64,000 bases of DNA, taken from NCBI GenBank assembly GCA_963578475.1, contig CAUZCL010000003.1, forward strand, positions 62,001 to 126,000, in the 5' to 3' direction. This DNA is from SMYC01 sp963578475. GTDB taxonomy: Bacteria > Acidobacteriota > Vicinamibacteria > Marinacidobacterales > SMYC01. Both the position numbers and the translations under genes were made by a program. Of the stretch, positions 26,644 to 37,385 are shown piece by piece; position 1 is the first letter of the stretch; each line of letters begins with the position of its first letter. The notes below the pieces were generated by a model. That model was given only the letters and a program-made list of their open reading frames with translations, did not search any database and was not told where the DNA came from.

Positions 26644-27783
26644 ATGCACATCGAACAATTACTCATTGCGCTCGGCTTGATCACCTTCGCGAGCATCGTG
26701 ATCATGTATGCCAGCAACACGTTCGAATCCGCCTCGAACTATCTCGGTCGTAACCTCGCGCCCGGGATCAAAGGCGCGACGGTTAACGCCGCCGGCTCCT
26801 CGATGCCGGAGCTGCTCACGACCGCCGTATTCTTGTTCCTCTACCAGGACGTTGACGGCTTCTCGGCTGGGGTTGCGACCGCGGCAGGCTCGGCGGTCTT
26901 CAACGGGCTCATCATCCCCGCGGTTTGTATTTTCGTCGTGGTGATTTGGGGCACGAAGATAAACGGGGTCGAGACCAAAGTGACCCACATCATGGTCGAC
27001 TCGCGCTCCGTTCTCCGAGACGGCATCTGGCTCGTCATCGGCGAGTTGATGCTCATCTTCTTTCTTGGCAATACGACGTTGACCTGGGTCGCGGGCACGT
27101 TGCTCCTCTCGAGCTATGTGGGTTATTGCGGGCATCTCCTCTACCACAACCGAAAGTTTAGTGTCGACAGAAAGGAAGAGGAGACCGAGGACGACGAAGA
27201 GGGTGGCGCCTCGAGCTCGAAGCTCAAAGCGCTCCTGACCTTCGACTTCAACACGCTGCTCTTCAATGGCCGGCGCTTCACCTTCCGCTCGGCGTGGACG
27301 GTCCTCGCCGGCGCCGTTTTCGTCCTCGGCGTGGCGTGTCTGATACTCGCGGAATCCGTTATCAGAGTCGCCGAAGCGCTCGACATCCCGACCTACTTCA
27401 CCGCCGTCGTGCTCGCGGCCGCCGCGACGAGCGTGCCCGACACCGTGTTTTCGGTGAAGGATGCACGCCAAGGAAATTATGACGACGCTGTCTCGAACGC
27501 CCTAGGCTCGAATATCTTCGACATCGCGGTCTCGCTCGGACTGCCGCTTCTCGTTTATTCGCTCATTTTCGGCGACGTGACGCTGTCGGTGGTCGCAGGA
27601 ACCTCGGCAGCGCAAGTCCAGTTTCTGCGCATCGTGCTCCTGGGGGTGACGGTCGCTGTGATCTCCTTGCTGCTCATGGGGAAAAAGGCGGGCTTGGGGA
27701 AAGCTAGCATCATGATGCTGATCTACTTCGCATGGATGACGTGGATCGCTGATTCCGCTTTCGATCTCGGAATCTTTCCCTGA
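26644..27783 (+). CDS. Sodium/calcium (cation) exchanger, CaCA family
   Basis: A 379-residue membrane antiporter with ten to eleven hydrophobic segments and the two inverted alpha repeats: GATVNAAGSSMPELLTTAVF near residue 50 and AATSVPDTVFSVKDARQGNY with SNALGSNIFDIAVSLGLP near residue 275. The acidic/polar residues of these repeats (SMPE and SVPD) coordinate the cation. An acidic loop (EEETEDDEEGG, residues about 178-188) separates the halves. ATG 26644 is preceded by a run of ten C and no clear ribosome site, so initiation may depend on translation of the broken channel gene upstream, whose frame ends 22 bases before. Confidence 0.88.
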   Translation: MHIEQLLIALGLITFASIVIMYASNTFESASNYLGRNLAPGIKGATVNAAGSSMPELLTTAVFLFLYQDVDGFSAGVATAAGSAVFNGLIIPAVCIFVVVIWGTKINGVETKVTHIMVDSRSVLRDGIWLVIGELMLIFFLGNTTLTWVAGTLLLSSYVGYCGHLLYHNRKFSVDRKEEETEDDEEGGASSSKLKALLTFDFNTLLFNGRRFTFRSAWTVLAGAVFVLGVACLILAESVIRVAEALDIPTYFTAVVLAAAATSVPDTVFSVKDARQGNYDDAVSNALGSNIFDIAVSLGLPLLVYSLIFGDVTLSVVAGTSAAQVQFLRIVLLGVTVAVISLLLMGKKAGLGKASIMMLIYFAWMTWIADSAFDLGIFP

Positions 27784-27823
27784 TAATCCCTCCCCACGAC
27801 CGTGAAGGAGGTTCAGTGCGTTG

Positions 27824-28492
27824 TCACGCCGATGCTTCTTCCGGCACAGGGAACAACCGATCGAGCCACGATCTCCATTGCCCTTTGAGCGCTTCGAGCT
27901 CTTCCGCGGGAACGCCAAAGGTCGAGAGGTTCGCGTATAAGAACGTTTGCTCGCCCATGCGCTCGAAATCGAGCGCGAGAAGTGAGTCTTCAAGGTTGTC
28001 AATGCGCATCGAAAGCGTGTGCGGCGGCTCGAGAACGAGCACCTCGCCTTCGAGCTTTTGCCCGAACGCGGTCGTGATCGATTTCCGGTCGCCGGTTTCG
28101 ACGTTCGCGAGGTCGCCCTCCGCGGCGAGCCCCTCAGACCCCAGGAGCTTCTGCCACGCTTCTTCCACCGGGATGCGCACAGGCTGCATGAACATTATGT
28201 TCTCGCACGGTTGGCCGCAATGTCGCTCCACGTAGTGCCGGAGCCCGGCAAGAAAAATCTTCCAGCCGCGACCGGTATCTTCGTAGAAATCGTCCCAATC
28301 GGCCGTTGCCGGGAGGCCTGACTGAACGAGGCGCAGCACCGTGATCTCGCCATCGGACTCCAGAACATTTTCCTCGACCATCGGCTCTTCCAGCTTCGTG
28401 GGTCCTTCCCCTTCGTGTACAAGCCGCAAATGGCGGTTCCTCTCGAAGCCCTCGATGCGGGAGGTGCCAGCCATACCTTCGCCCCATGACAC
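27824..28492 (-). CDS. SRPBCC (AHSA1-like) protein, start uncertain
   Basis: A protein of about 222 residues of the START/SRPBCC superfamily, with a ligand-binding helix-grip fold. Typical segments are ITVLRLVQSGLPATADWDDF and GWKIFLAGLRHYVERH. GTG 28492 is the only start-like codon near the beginning. Conserved family sequence (EADEIIRWYASEAEV, GGRYW) lies upstream of it in the same frame back to about 28588, with no ATG, GTG or TTG. The first about 25 residues usual for the family are missing. The open frame instead overlaps the end of the regulator gene, so a deletion probably joined the two genes. Pairs of an ArsR-type regulator and an AHSA1 protein are common. Confidence 0.6.
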   Translation of the reverse strand: MSWGEGMAGTSRIEGFERNRHLRLVHEGEGPTKLEEPMVEENVLESDGEITVLRLVQSGLPATADWDDFYEDTGRGWKIFLAGLRHYVERHCGQPCENIMFMQPVRIPVEEAWQKLLGSEGLAAEGDLANVETGDRKSITTAFGQKLEGEVLVLEPPHTLSMRIDNLEDSLLALDFERMGEQTFLYANLSTFGVPAEELEALKGQWRSWLDRLFPVPEEASA

Positions 28493-28553
28493 CCAGTAGC
28501 GCCCTCCTTCCGACAGCGAGACCTCCGCCTCGGACGCATACCAGCGGATGATC

Positions 28554-29105
28554 TCATCGGCCTCGGACTCCTTTAGAAGCTCCGTGTTTTCGGATGAGGC
28601 GCTCTATCTCCTGCTCGAACTCCTCTGTAAACGCCGCGAAATCCTCGGGGCTCTCGAAGCGAATTTCAGTCTCGAGGGTTTGGGTCAAGAGCTTCTTACC
28701 CGCTCGAGCGGCCCGCTCTCGAAGGACCGCGACGTCGCGGATCAGCCGGGCGGCGACAGTGACGAGGTACGCGCTCAAAAAGCGATCGCGGATCGACGCT
28801 CCCTCAGCCGCGATGGGTCCAAGAAGCGCCGGGTCGATCACAAAAGCCTTCGCGCTCGGCCGGACAATGCGCTCGATGAAGCCCCGTTTCTGGCGCTCCT
28901 CGACGAGCTCGACGAAACCGTTTTTCTCGAGCTCCCGCCAGTGGTAGTTCACCTTCTGGCGCGACATCTCGAGCCGAACGGCCAGTCCAGCCGCGGAGTC
29001 CGGCTCGATGAGCTCTTTGAGGATCCGGCGACGGATCGGCGCGATAGCCGCACTCACGCTCGCGGCGTCGTCCAGCACTTTCACGGAGCTCGTTGGCATC
29101 ATCAT
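28554..29105 (-). CDS. ArsR-type winged helix-turn-helix regulator
   Basis: A 183-residue protein with a winged HTH: IRRRILKELIEPDSAAGLAV and RLEMSRQKVNYHWRELEKNG (recognition helix), then FVELVEERQKRGF (wing). The C-terminal half is helical and may sense a ligand or dimerise. It precedes the SRPBCC gene and probably represses it and itself. The inverted repeat 9 bases upstream of the start is the likely operator. The C-terminus looks shortened compared with similar regulators and ends in atypical SKGVRGR, consistent with a deletion junction. Confidence 0.75.
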   Translation of the reverse strand: MMMPTSSVKVLDDAASVSAAIAPIRRRILKELIEPDSAAGLAVRLEMSRQKVNYHWRELEKNGFVELVEERQKRGFIERIVRPSAKAFVIDPALLGPIAAEGASIRDRFLSAYLVTVAARLIRDVAVLRERAARAGKKLLTQTLETEIRFESPEDFAAFTEEFEQEIERLIRKHGASKGVRGR

Positions 29106-29113
29106 GGCGCAGC

Positions 29114-29147
29114 TTGTAATAGCAAATTCTTTTGTCTATTACTACAA
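29114..29147 (-). promoter_or_regulatory. Imperfect inverted repeat, likely operator of the ArsR-type gene
   Basis: TTGTAATAG (29114-29122) faces CTATTACTACAA (29136-29147), whose complement is TTGTAGTAATAG, so the arms match except for three extra bases. The patch is AT-rich in a GC-rich genome and sits 9 bases before ATG 29105, where the promoter should be. An autorepressor binding here would cover the RNA polymerase site. Confidence 0.5.
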
Positions 29148-29188
29148 TACGAGCCACGAGCCGATTCGGTTCCCTTTTTTTGGTGGAG

Positions 29189-30277
29189 TTACCGCGAAAC
29201 GATGTCGAGTAGCATCGCGGGGGTGGCCGGCTCCGAAGCCGTGACGCTGAGCTCGACGCGGCTACCCGACGGGAGTCGTACGGGCTCGGCGAGCCAATAT
29301 TTGCGCGGCCAGTCCGGGCTAGGTTGATACAGGCGGATGAGCGCTTCGCGCGAACCGTCTGGCAGAACGAGATCCGCGCTGAACGCCTCGACAGGCGTCT
29401 CGAGCTCTGGCACGAGGGCGAAGAGCTCGGCGTCCTCCCCCATCGTATGGGGCGAGCCCAAGTTTACGGAAATCGTTGTCACGAGCTTTACCGCATCGCT
29501 CTCGTGAAAATAAAGCGCTAGCGTGCTCTGATCGCTGACCGCCGAACCCTCATCGAGCCATGTCTTCTTGTAGTGCAGCCGCAGTCGGATCTCAGCACCT
29601 GCAGGAACGCGCCACCCGATGCCGCTCGGAAACACCTGCGGCGCCTGCCCCGGGACCCATGTCGCAAGCGGCTCCGAGCCATCACCGAGCGTCATCGTTG
29701 CCGAACGGACGATGTTCGCACTTCCGGGCTTGAAATCGATCGCACACAACGTGCGACCCGCGCCGAGCCCCGTCGCGAGGACGAGCTCTCCGACGGCCTC
29801 CGAGCTATCCGCATCGAGCTCGAAGGCAGACGGCATAACGAGCTCGAGATCGGGGCTTCCGAGCGGCCATGAATCCGCATCGTCACTCACCGGGCTCGGC
29901 GAGCTCGTAACGGGATCTCCTTCCGGGCTCCCACCGAGACACCAATCGACGATCGTGTCCATCTCTTTCGCGACGAGAGCGCCGCGATGTTTGAAAGCCC
30001 CGACTCGCTCGTCGACGAACCAAGGCGGCATGGTGAGGTTCAGCACTTCGTTCTTGATCGAGACCGCCCACGGGAACGCCTCCCGGTAGGTCAGAAGCGA
30101 CATCGGTGCCACGCCGCCCGAGCGATGGCACGAGCCGCACTTCGCGTCGAAGATGGGGCGAATATCCTTGTTATAAGTGAACGTCGTCACGGTCGGCTTG
30201 TGCGCCCAAACAGGCATGGCGAAACCGAGCGCGACAACAATCAAGGGGATGAAGGCCGCCCGGCCTAGCGGCCTCAT
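29189..30277 (-). CDS. Secreted c-type cytochrome domain with copper monooxygenase-like C-terminus
   Basis: A 362-residue exported protein (signal peptide FIPLIVVALGFAMPVWAH). Residues 37-110 form a Planctomycete/Acidobacterial cytochrome-like domain with CGSCH at 47-51 and the typical GGVAPMSLLTYREAFPWA and MPPWFVDE. The C-terminal 200 residues resemble the PHM-type, copper type II ascorbate-dependent monooxygenase region (LHYKKTWLDEGSAVSDQS). I cannot identify all copper ligands, so oxygenase activity is uncertain. ATG overlaps the TGA of the upstream heavy-metal-binding gene (ATGA), so the pair is translated together, which supports a metal-related exported redox function. Confidence 0.7.
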   Translation of the reverse strand: MRPLGRAAFIPLIVVALGFAMPVWAHKPTVTTFTYNKDIRPIFDAKCGSCHRSGGVAPMSLLTYREAFPWAVSIKNEVLNLTMPPWFVDERVGAFKHRGALVAKEMDTIVDWCLGGSPEGDPVTSSPSPVSDDADSWPLGSPDLELVMPSAFELDADSSEAVGELVLATGLGAGRTLCAIDFKPGSANIVRSATMTLGDGSEPLATWVPGQAPQVFPSGIGWRVPAGAEIRLRLHYKKTWLDEGSAVSDQSTLALYFHESDAVKLVTTISVNLGSPHTMGEDAELFALVPELETPVEAFSADLVLPDGSREALIRLYQPSPDWPRKYWLAEPVRLPSGSRVELSVTASEPATPAMLLDIVSR

Positions 30278-31383
30278 TCGTAGACGCTCCGAATGGCTTC
30301 CACCGCTTCGTCGAACAAGTCATAGGCCATATAGACTTCTTCTTTGTTCCCCAGATCGCCGTAGTCGTCGAGGAGCCAAGCCGAACGGACGAGCTGGCGA
30401 AGCGCCCATTTTAGCGACGCGCGGCGCTCGGCGGGTGCCTCTTCAACATGGAGTTCGAGCGCAACCGCAAGATTCTTCGCGTCGAGCGCCGGTAAATAGA
30501 TTTGCGCGAAATTACCCGCCGTCACGAGCTCGCGTACCCTCACATTGCGCTCGGCGATAGCGGTGGCGATTCCCGCGGGACTTTCTGGGATGACGAGCTC
30601 GCCGAGCGCGGCCGCCGTTGGTACTATGATCTCGGCGTCCACCAAGATATCGGCAAAGATGAAATCGAACCGGTCAAAATCACCGTCTCTCTCGAACCGA
30701 ACCTTGGCCGTGACCTCGCGCGGCAAAGCCGAGCTGCCGATATGAGCTTCGAGATAGGCGCCGTCCGACACAGCCAAAAGAGGATAGGCAAGCAGCTCGC
30801 GCGTTTGCTTCGTGTCCGTATCAAAGATTTCTTTGAGCACGGCGCGGCCTTTGAACGCTTTCACATTCAAGGGCTCAGAGAAATTGTTATACAGATAGAT
30901 GCGAAAGACGCCCTCCTCGGGGTAAGTGCCTTCGAGATGGTGCCAATTATCCGGCGCCATAAAGAACATCCCGCCATGTTGCGGGTTATGGTTCTGATGC
31001 GGCCTCGTCGAGGTCGAAGGCTCGAGCGCCATGCTACAAATGGGACAGCTTCCCGGCGCGATCTCGCTCACCTCGGGATGCATCGCGCAGGCGAACGTGA
31101 CTTCCTCGGTGATCAAAAAGAGGTCGCGAGCGCAAATCGGACATTTCCCGGGCGCGCGCTCGGAGATCACGGAGTGGATGGGACAGCCCCAGGCTTGCTG
31201 CACGAGCGTTTGGATTAGCTCACGCTCGCAAAACTCGCAATTCCGGGCCTCCCTTTCGGTGACGTCGCGGTGCACGGGGCACGTCCAGACGAGCTGGGCC
31301 TCGATCTCGTTCTCCTGTGCGGCAGAGGACGGGATGACATACAGCATGCCGATCAAAAGCCCGGCAACAACGCGCGCAATCAT
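30274..31383 (-). CDS. Exported protein with three heavy-metal-binding (HMBD) repeats
   Basis: A 369-residue protein with a signal peptide (VVAGLLIGMLYVIPSSAAQ). Three tandem metal-binding modules follow: WTCPVHRDV...CEFCEREL, WGCPIHSVI...CPICARDL and FACAMHPEV...CPICSMALEP, the HMBD pattern found in copper and heavy-metal efflux proteins. Then comes a His-rich HQNHNPQHGGMFF and an uncharacterised domain of about 220 residues. It probably binds soft metal ions in the periplasm and may deliver copper to the coupled cytochrome/monooxygenase-like protein. ATG 31383 is chosen for the signal peptide; a GTG 27 bases upstream is possible. The gene is intact. Confidence 0.75.
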   Translation of the reverse strand: MIARVVAGLLIGMLYVIPSSAAQENEIEAQLVWTCPVHRDVTEREARNCEFCERELIQTLVQQAWGCPIHSVISERAPGKCPICARDLFLITEEVTFACAMHPEVSEIAPGSCPICSMALEPSTSTRPHQNHNPQHGGMFFMAPDNWHHLEGTYPEEGVFRIYLYNNFSEPLNVKAFKGRAVLKEIFDTDTKQTRELLAYPLLAVSDGAYLEAHIGSSALPREVTAKVRFERDGDFDRFDFIFADILVDAEIIVPTAAALGELVIPESPAGIATAIAERNVRVRELVTAGNFAQIYLPALDAKNLAVALELHVEEAPAERRASLKWALRQLVRSAWLLDDYGDLGNKEEVYMAYDLFDEAVEAIRSVYE

Positions 31384-31430
31384 GGCTGACTCCAGGGCAG
31401 ATCCTACCACGCGATGTTAGACTCCAGCGG

Positions 31431-31796
31431 ATGGAACCTTACGTTTTGAGAGCGGTCGAAGCCGTCGAGCGCGTCACCGAAGAGCGCTGCCACGTTCTCG
31501 AGACGGGGAACGACCCGCGGGGTCCCGATGTCAGCATTGCCCGGGCTAGGGTCGAGCCGGGTGTCACGACCGCGCTCCACGTGCTCTCGGTCGACGAGCG
31601 CTACGTCATTATCGAAGGCCGCGGCCGCATGGAAGTCGAAGGCCTCGAGCCAGCCGATGTCGGGCCCGGAGATATCGTGGTCATACCGATGGGCTGCTCG
31701 CAACGGATCACCAACATTTCTGACCACGATCTCGTTTTTTACTGCGTGTGCACACCGCGCTTCGAGCCTGAGCACTACCGGGACCTCGAAAGTTAA
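31431..31796 (+). CDS. Cupin-domain protein
   Basis: A 121-residue single-domain cupin. Motif 1 resembles GVTTALHVLSVDERYVIIEGRG, and motif 2 GDIVVIPMGCSQRITNISDHDL, with His and Glu ligands partly kept (ALHV..DE). Small cupins bind metals and act as isomerases, dioxygenases or sensors; nothing here picks one. It diverges from the metal-binding gene with 47 bases between starts, so promoters must lie in that gap. The frame is intact. Confidence 0.75.
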   Translation: MEPYVLRAVEAVERVTEERCHVLETGNDPRGPDVSIARARVEPGVTTALHVLSVDERYVIIEGRGRMEVEGLEPADVGPGDIVVIPMGCSQRITNISDHDLVFYCVCTPRFEPEHYRDLES

Positions 31797-33155
31797 CGCC
31801 TCGCAAGCTTCTATCTTCGCTTGGATTTTAGCGATGAGATTGGCGCACTGCGTCAAGAAGATGTGAAAGGCCCGGTCGCCCCGCAAATCTTCATGAGAGA
31901 GCTCCTCGAGCGCCTTCAGCTTGATGATCGTGACAGCATCCAAACAATTCTTGAGCTCGATCGAGTCTTCCGTCTCCATCTGGGCCCACTCGATTCGGAT
32001 GCTCTCATCTAAGAACCTATCGAGGCGCTCCTTGAGCTCTTGAACGGCGCGCTCCTACTCTTTTCGCTTGCTGTCGCGATAGCGGGACCAAAGCAAATAG
32101 AGCCCGGCCGCAAACGCAAAGAGAAGCTCTTTCGTCGCCGCGAGAGATTCCATGAAGCTCGCGAGTAGCTCGATGCCTTCGTAAGGGCGAAAATAGGCAC
32201 GCGTAAGCGGGTGGAGCGGCATGAAGCGCCATTGCTCCGCTTCGCTCGCTTTGATCAAAGTCACGAATTGGAAGCGAAGATCGCTTTCGAAAAGCGTTTC
32301 GAGGGTGTGACGGACGAGGAGCTTCGAGGCATCGTCGCGCAGGACGAGAAGCGCCGTGGTAGCGACGGTGGTCGTGTCGGTCGAGGGGATCGCCGGCCGC
32401 TCGCGATAGAGCCCGCGCGGGATCTCGGCCTCGAAGAAAAAGGCGTGACGCAGCGACAAGGCCGCGGCGTCCTCGAGAGCGAGAAGGTCGAACGCCGCAT
32501 CGGACCAGAGCGGACCAAGCGTGCGGCTGAGGAGGCCGGTCATCACCATCGTGGCATCGATGGAGTCGTCGGCAAGAATCGCATCGACCGAGCCGTCGAC
32601 GATGTCCGCGCTCTCCGCATCGATTCGGTAATGCTCGAGCACTCTAAACGCGTCTTGCCGCATCGCCGGGCCCCGCTCCCCGAGCGCAATACGTGCACCA
32701 TTGAGATCGGCTACGGACATAATGCCCGAGCCGCGACGCACGACTATATGCAAGAACTCGGAGAAGAGCGGCGACAAGACGCCAATACCATCCGCCGGGA
32801 ACGCGCTTGCTTCGATGATCGCGAGGTCGGCGCCCCCATCGGCGAGAAGCTTCAAGTTGTCGAGCGAGCCTCGCGTTTGCACGATCTCGACAGGCCGTCG
32901 CACCGACTCTTCGAGGTATCGTGACAGAGCGTCCCCAATATCGAAGTAAAAGCTCCCACGCGATGCGGTCGCAATCCGGATCGTATCGGGCAGACTTTCG
33001 CGCGTCCAATACCACGTCGCGAGCGACACGATCGCAATGAAGGCAACAACCGCGCCGACAAGTTCCGACGGGCCCGTTCGACGACCGGGCTTGTGTAGGT
33101 TCCGTACCAACCCGCCCACTCGCACCACGCCATGTGGCGTTTTCGCAGGGCCCAT
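31797..33155 (-). pseudogene. TAXI-family solute receptor with in-frame TAG before its C-terminal tail
   Basis: This is a TRAP-associated extracytoplasmic immunogenic receptor that binds a carboxylate for TRAP uptake. ATG 33155 is followed by a membrane anchor (VGAVVAFIAIVSLATWYW). The binding domain then begins with DTIRIATASRGSFYFDIGDA and continues with ADLAIIEASAFPADGIG. A second helix (LLFAFAAGLYLLW) is followed by RDSKRKE and TAG at 32055-32057. In the same frame beyond the TAG, sequence continues as ERAVQELKERLDRFLDESIR and GDRAFHIFLTQCANLIAKIQ, matching the coiled-coil tail of this protein group. The stop therefore removes about 85 residues. The receptor domain itself is whole and may still work. 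The tail frame then runs into the cupin antisense. Confidence 0.7.
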
Positions 33156-33190
33156 AGCCCTAAAGGCTCCAAGGAACTTTACCAGTCCAC

Positions 33191-33874
33191 TTAATCGAAT
33201 TGCCACCGGCGCTGGCGTGTCGGTTGCCTGACGGCTTGGTGTAGCGCCTTGAGATACGCAGGGCGCGGCCATGCAGTCGCACCGAAGCGCAGCAAGTGAT
33301 CCGTGTGGATTTGGCAGTCGATAAGCGTGAGGCCCCAAACATCGAGCTGCTCGACGAGGGCGGCGAAGCCGACCTTGGAGGCATCACTCGCACTCGCGAA
33401 CATCGACTCTCCGAAATAGGCTGCGCCAATCGAAACGCCGTAGAGTCCTCCAACGAGCTCCTTCTCTTTACTCCACACTTCGACGGAGTGCGCGAAGCCG
33501 AGCCGGTGGAGCTCACCATAGGCGTCTTTCATGTCCTCCGTGATCCACGTGCCGCCTTGTCCGGCTCGCGGAACGGTGGCGCAGCCCTCCATCACTCGAG
33601 GGAAAGCTTCGTCCATCGTGAGCTCGAACCGACCGCTATTCACGGTGCGCCGGAGACTTCGAGGCATGCGGAACTGGTCACTCGTGAGGACAAATCTCGG
33701 ATCTGGAGAGTGCCAGAGGATCGGCTCTCCCTCCGAGTACCACGGAAAAATACCTTCGGAATAGGCGCGCAAAAGCCGCGCCGGACTGAGATCGCCCCCG
33801 ACCGCGAGAAGACCGTCCTCGGCTTCCTCAACCGGAGGGAAAATGATGTCGCTCCCCAGCCGGTAGACGGTCAT
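33191..33874 (-). CDS. aat: Leucyl/phenylalanyl-tRNA-protein transferase
   Basis: A 227-residue enzyme that adds Leu or Phe to N-terminal Arg or Lys, creating a destabilising residue for ClpS. Signatures are EDGLLAVGGDLSPARLLRAY, GIFPWYSEGEPILWHSPDPR, GTWITEDMKDAYGELHRLGF, AHSVEVW, LVGGLYGVSIGAAYFGESMF, and DCQIHTDHL near the end. Complete and intact. It lies 15 bases downstream of clpA, so adaptor, unfoldase and N-terminal tagging enzyme form one operon. Confidence 0.95.
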   Translation of the reverse strand: MTVYRLGSDIIFPPVEEAEDGLLAVGGDLSPARLLRAYSEGIFPWYSEGEPILWHSPDPRFVLTSDQFRMPRSLRRTVNSGRFELTMDEAFPRVMEGCATVPRAGQGGTWITEDMKDAYGELHRLGFAHSVEVWSKEKELVGGLYGVSIGAAYFGESMFASASDASKVGFAALVEQLDVWGLTLIDCQIHTDHLLRFGATAWPRPAYLKALHQAVRQPTRQRRWQFD

Positions 33875-33889
33875 GCGCGACCCGGCCCC

Positions 33890-36190
<2,301 letters not shown>

Positions 36191-36196
36191 AGTTAT

Positions 36197-36511
36197 TTAT
36201 TCCGGCTCCATGCTGCAGCGGAGAGGATGCCCCGCATCGTTTGCAGTGTCATGAGTCATGGCGACCTTCGTCTCCGCGACCTCATAAGGGTAGACGCCCG
36301 CGACACCGATGCCTCCAGTGTGAACGTTCATCATCACCCGATAGGCTTCAGCGGGTGATTTGTTGAAAATCATCTCCAGTATATCCACAACGAAGTCCAT
36401 CGCAGTGTAATCGTCATTGTGGATAAGAACTTTATAGAGCTTCGGCTTGTCGGTTTTCTGGCGCGTCTTTTCGAGAACTTCGCCTTGCCGCTTCTTGTCG
36501 GTCTCACCCAT
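36197..36511 (-). CDS. clpS: ATP-dependent Clp protease adaptor protein ClpS
   Basis: A 104-residue N-degron adaptor. The core LYKVLIHNDDYTAMDFVVDI, IFNKSPAEAYRVMMNVHTGG and ETKVAMTH is canonical; NDDYT contacts the N-terminal residue of the substrate and the helix hydrophobics bind it. ATG 36511 with AGGGTG upstream is preferred over an in-frame GTG at 36547, giving an N-terminal extension typical of ClpS that is threaded into ClpA. First gene of the clpS-clpA-aat-TAXI cluster. Confidence 0.93.
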   Translation of the reverse strand: MGETDKKRQGEVLEKTRQKTDKPKLYKVLIHNDDYTAMDFVVDILEMIFNKSPAEAYRVMMNVHTGGIGVAGVYPYEVAETKVAMTHDTANDAGHPLRCSMEPE

Positions 36512-36569
36512 CACCCTATTGTAGAGCCAGCGTAGCGGAGGCACCAACCTCGTGGCGGGAGGGGGCCCG

Positions 36570-37385
36570 CTAGCGTGTATGCGGCTGCCATCTCTCTGTC
36601 AATCCCTCGCCCATCAAGTTGAGCGTGATGGCTGTAGCGAAGATGGCAAGGCCGGGAAACGCGGTGGTCCACCACGCGCTGCGCATGATGGGCTGGGCCT
36701 GTTGCAGCATGAGACCGAGACTCACCCGGGAGGGATCGCCACGGCCCAGATAGCTCAGACGGGCCTCGATGAGAATCGCCTGCGCCACGAGGAGCGTGCC
36801 GCTCGCCATCGTGGGCCCGAGGGCGTTGGGGAGGATCTTGGCAAACATCAAGTTCAAATTCCCGGCTCCAGCTGCGCGGGCAGCCTCGATATAGTCCTGA
36901 GATTTCAGCGAGAGGAACGCGGCCCGCACGACACGGGCAAGTTGTGGCCAGCTCAATAGCCCGATCGCGACCACGACGTTTCCGAGCGACGGGTCGAAAA
37001 ACGCCACGAGCATCATCGCGAGAAAGAACCTGGGGATCACTTGAAACACTTCGGTGACCCGCATGAGAACGTCATCGGCAAAGCCGCCGAGAAAGCCCGC
37101 GGTGGCGCCGACGGCGATACCGGCAAGCACGGCCGCAAGCGCGGCCGTGATGCCGACAAAAGTGACACCCGGGTCCCGGAGAGCACGCGATTGAAGACGT
37201 CACGGCCGAGCTCATCAGTGCCCATGAGATGGACCGAGTCCGGCGCGGCGAGTGCGGGTCCGACGGCCACGCGCTCGCGTCGAAAGGCCGGAGGGCGCCG
37301 CCCATGGACGCAAAGAGCACGATCCCCAGAAGAAGCAACCCCGAACAGATCGGAAGTCCAGCCCTCGTGGCGGTCCGCGCCGTCA
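36570..37385 (-). pseudogene. DppC-type peptide ABC permease, two frameshifts
   Basis: This is the second permease of a dipeptide/oligopeptide ABC importer. In order it shows MTARTATRAGLPICSGLLLL, SVHLMGTDELGRDVFNRVLS (the DppC hallmark before the first loop), AGIAVGATAGFLGGFADDVL, then the ATPase-contact EAA loop DYIEAARAAGAGNLNLMFAK ILPN, and a C-terminus ending WWTTAFPGLAIFATAITLNL. Frame shifts occur near 37255 and 37150. The ATG overlaps the dppB stop (ATGA). The ATPase genes are not present downstream, so the transporter is incomplete even apart from the lesions. Confidence 0.75.
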
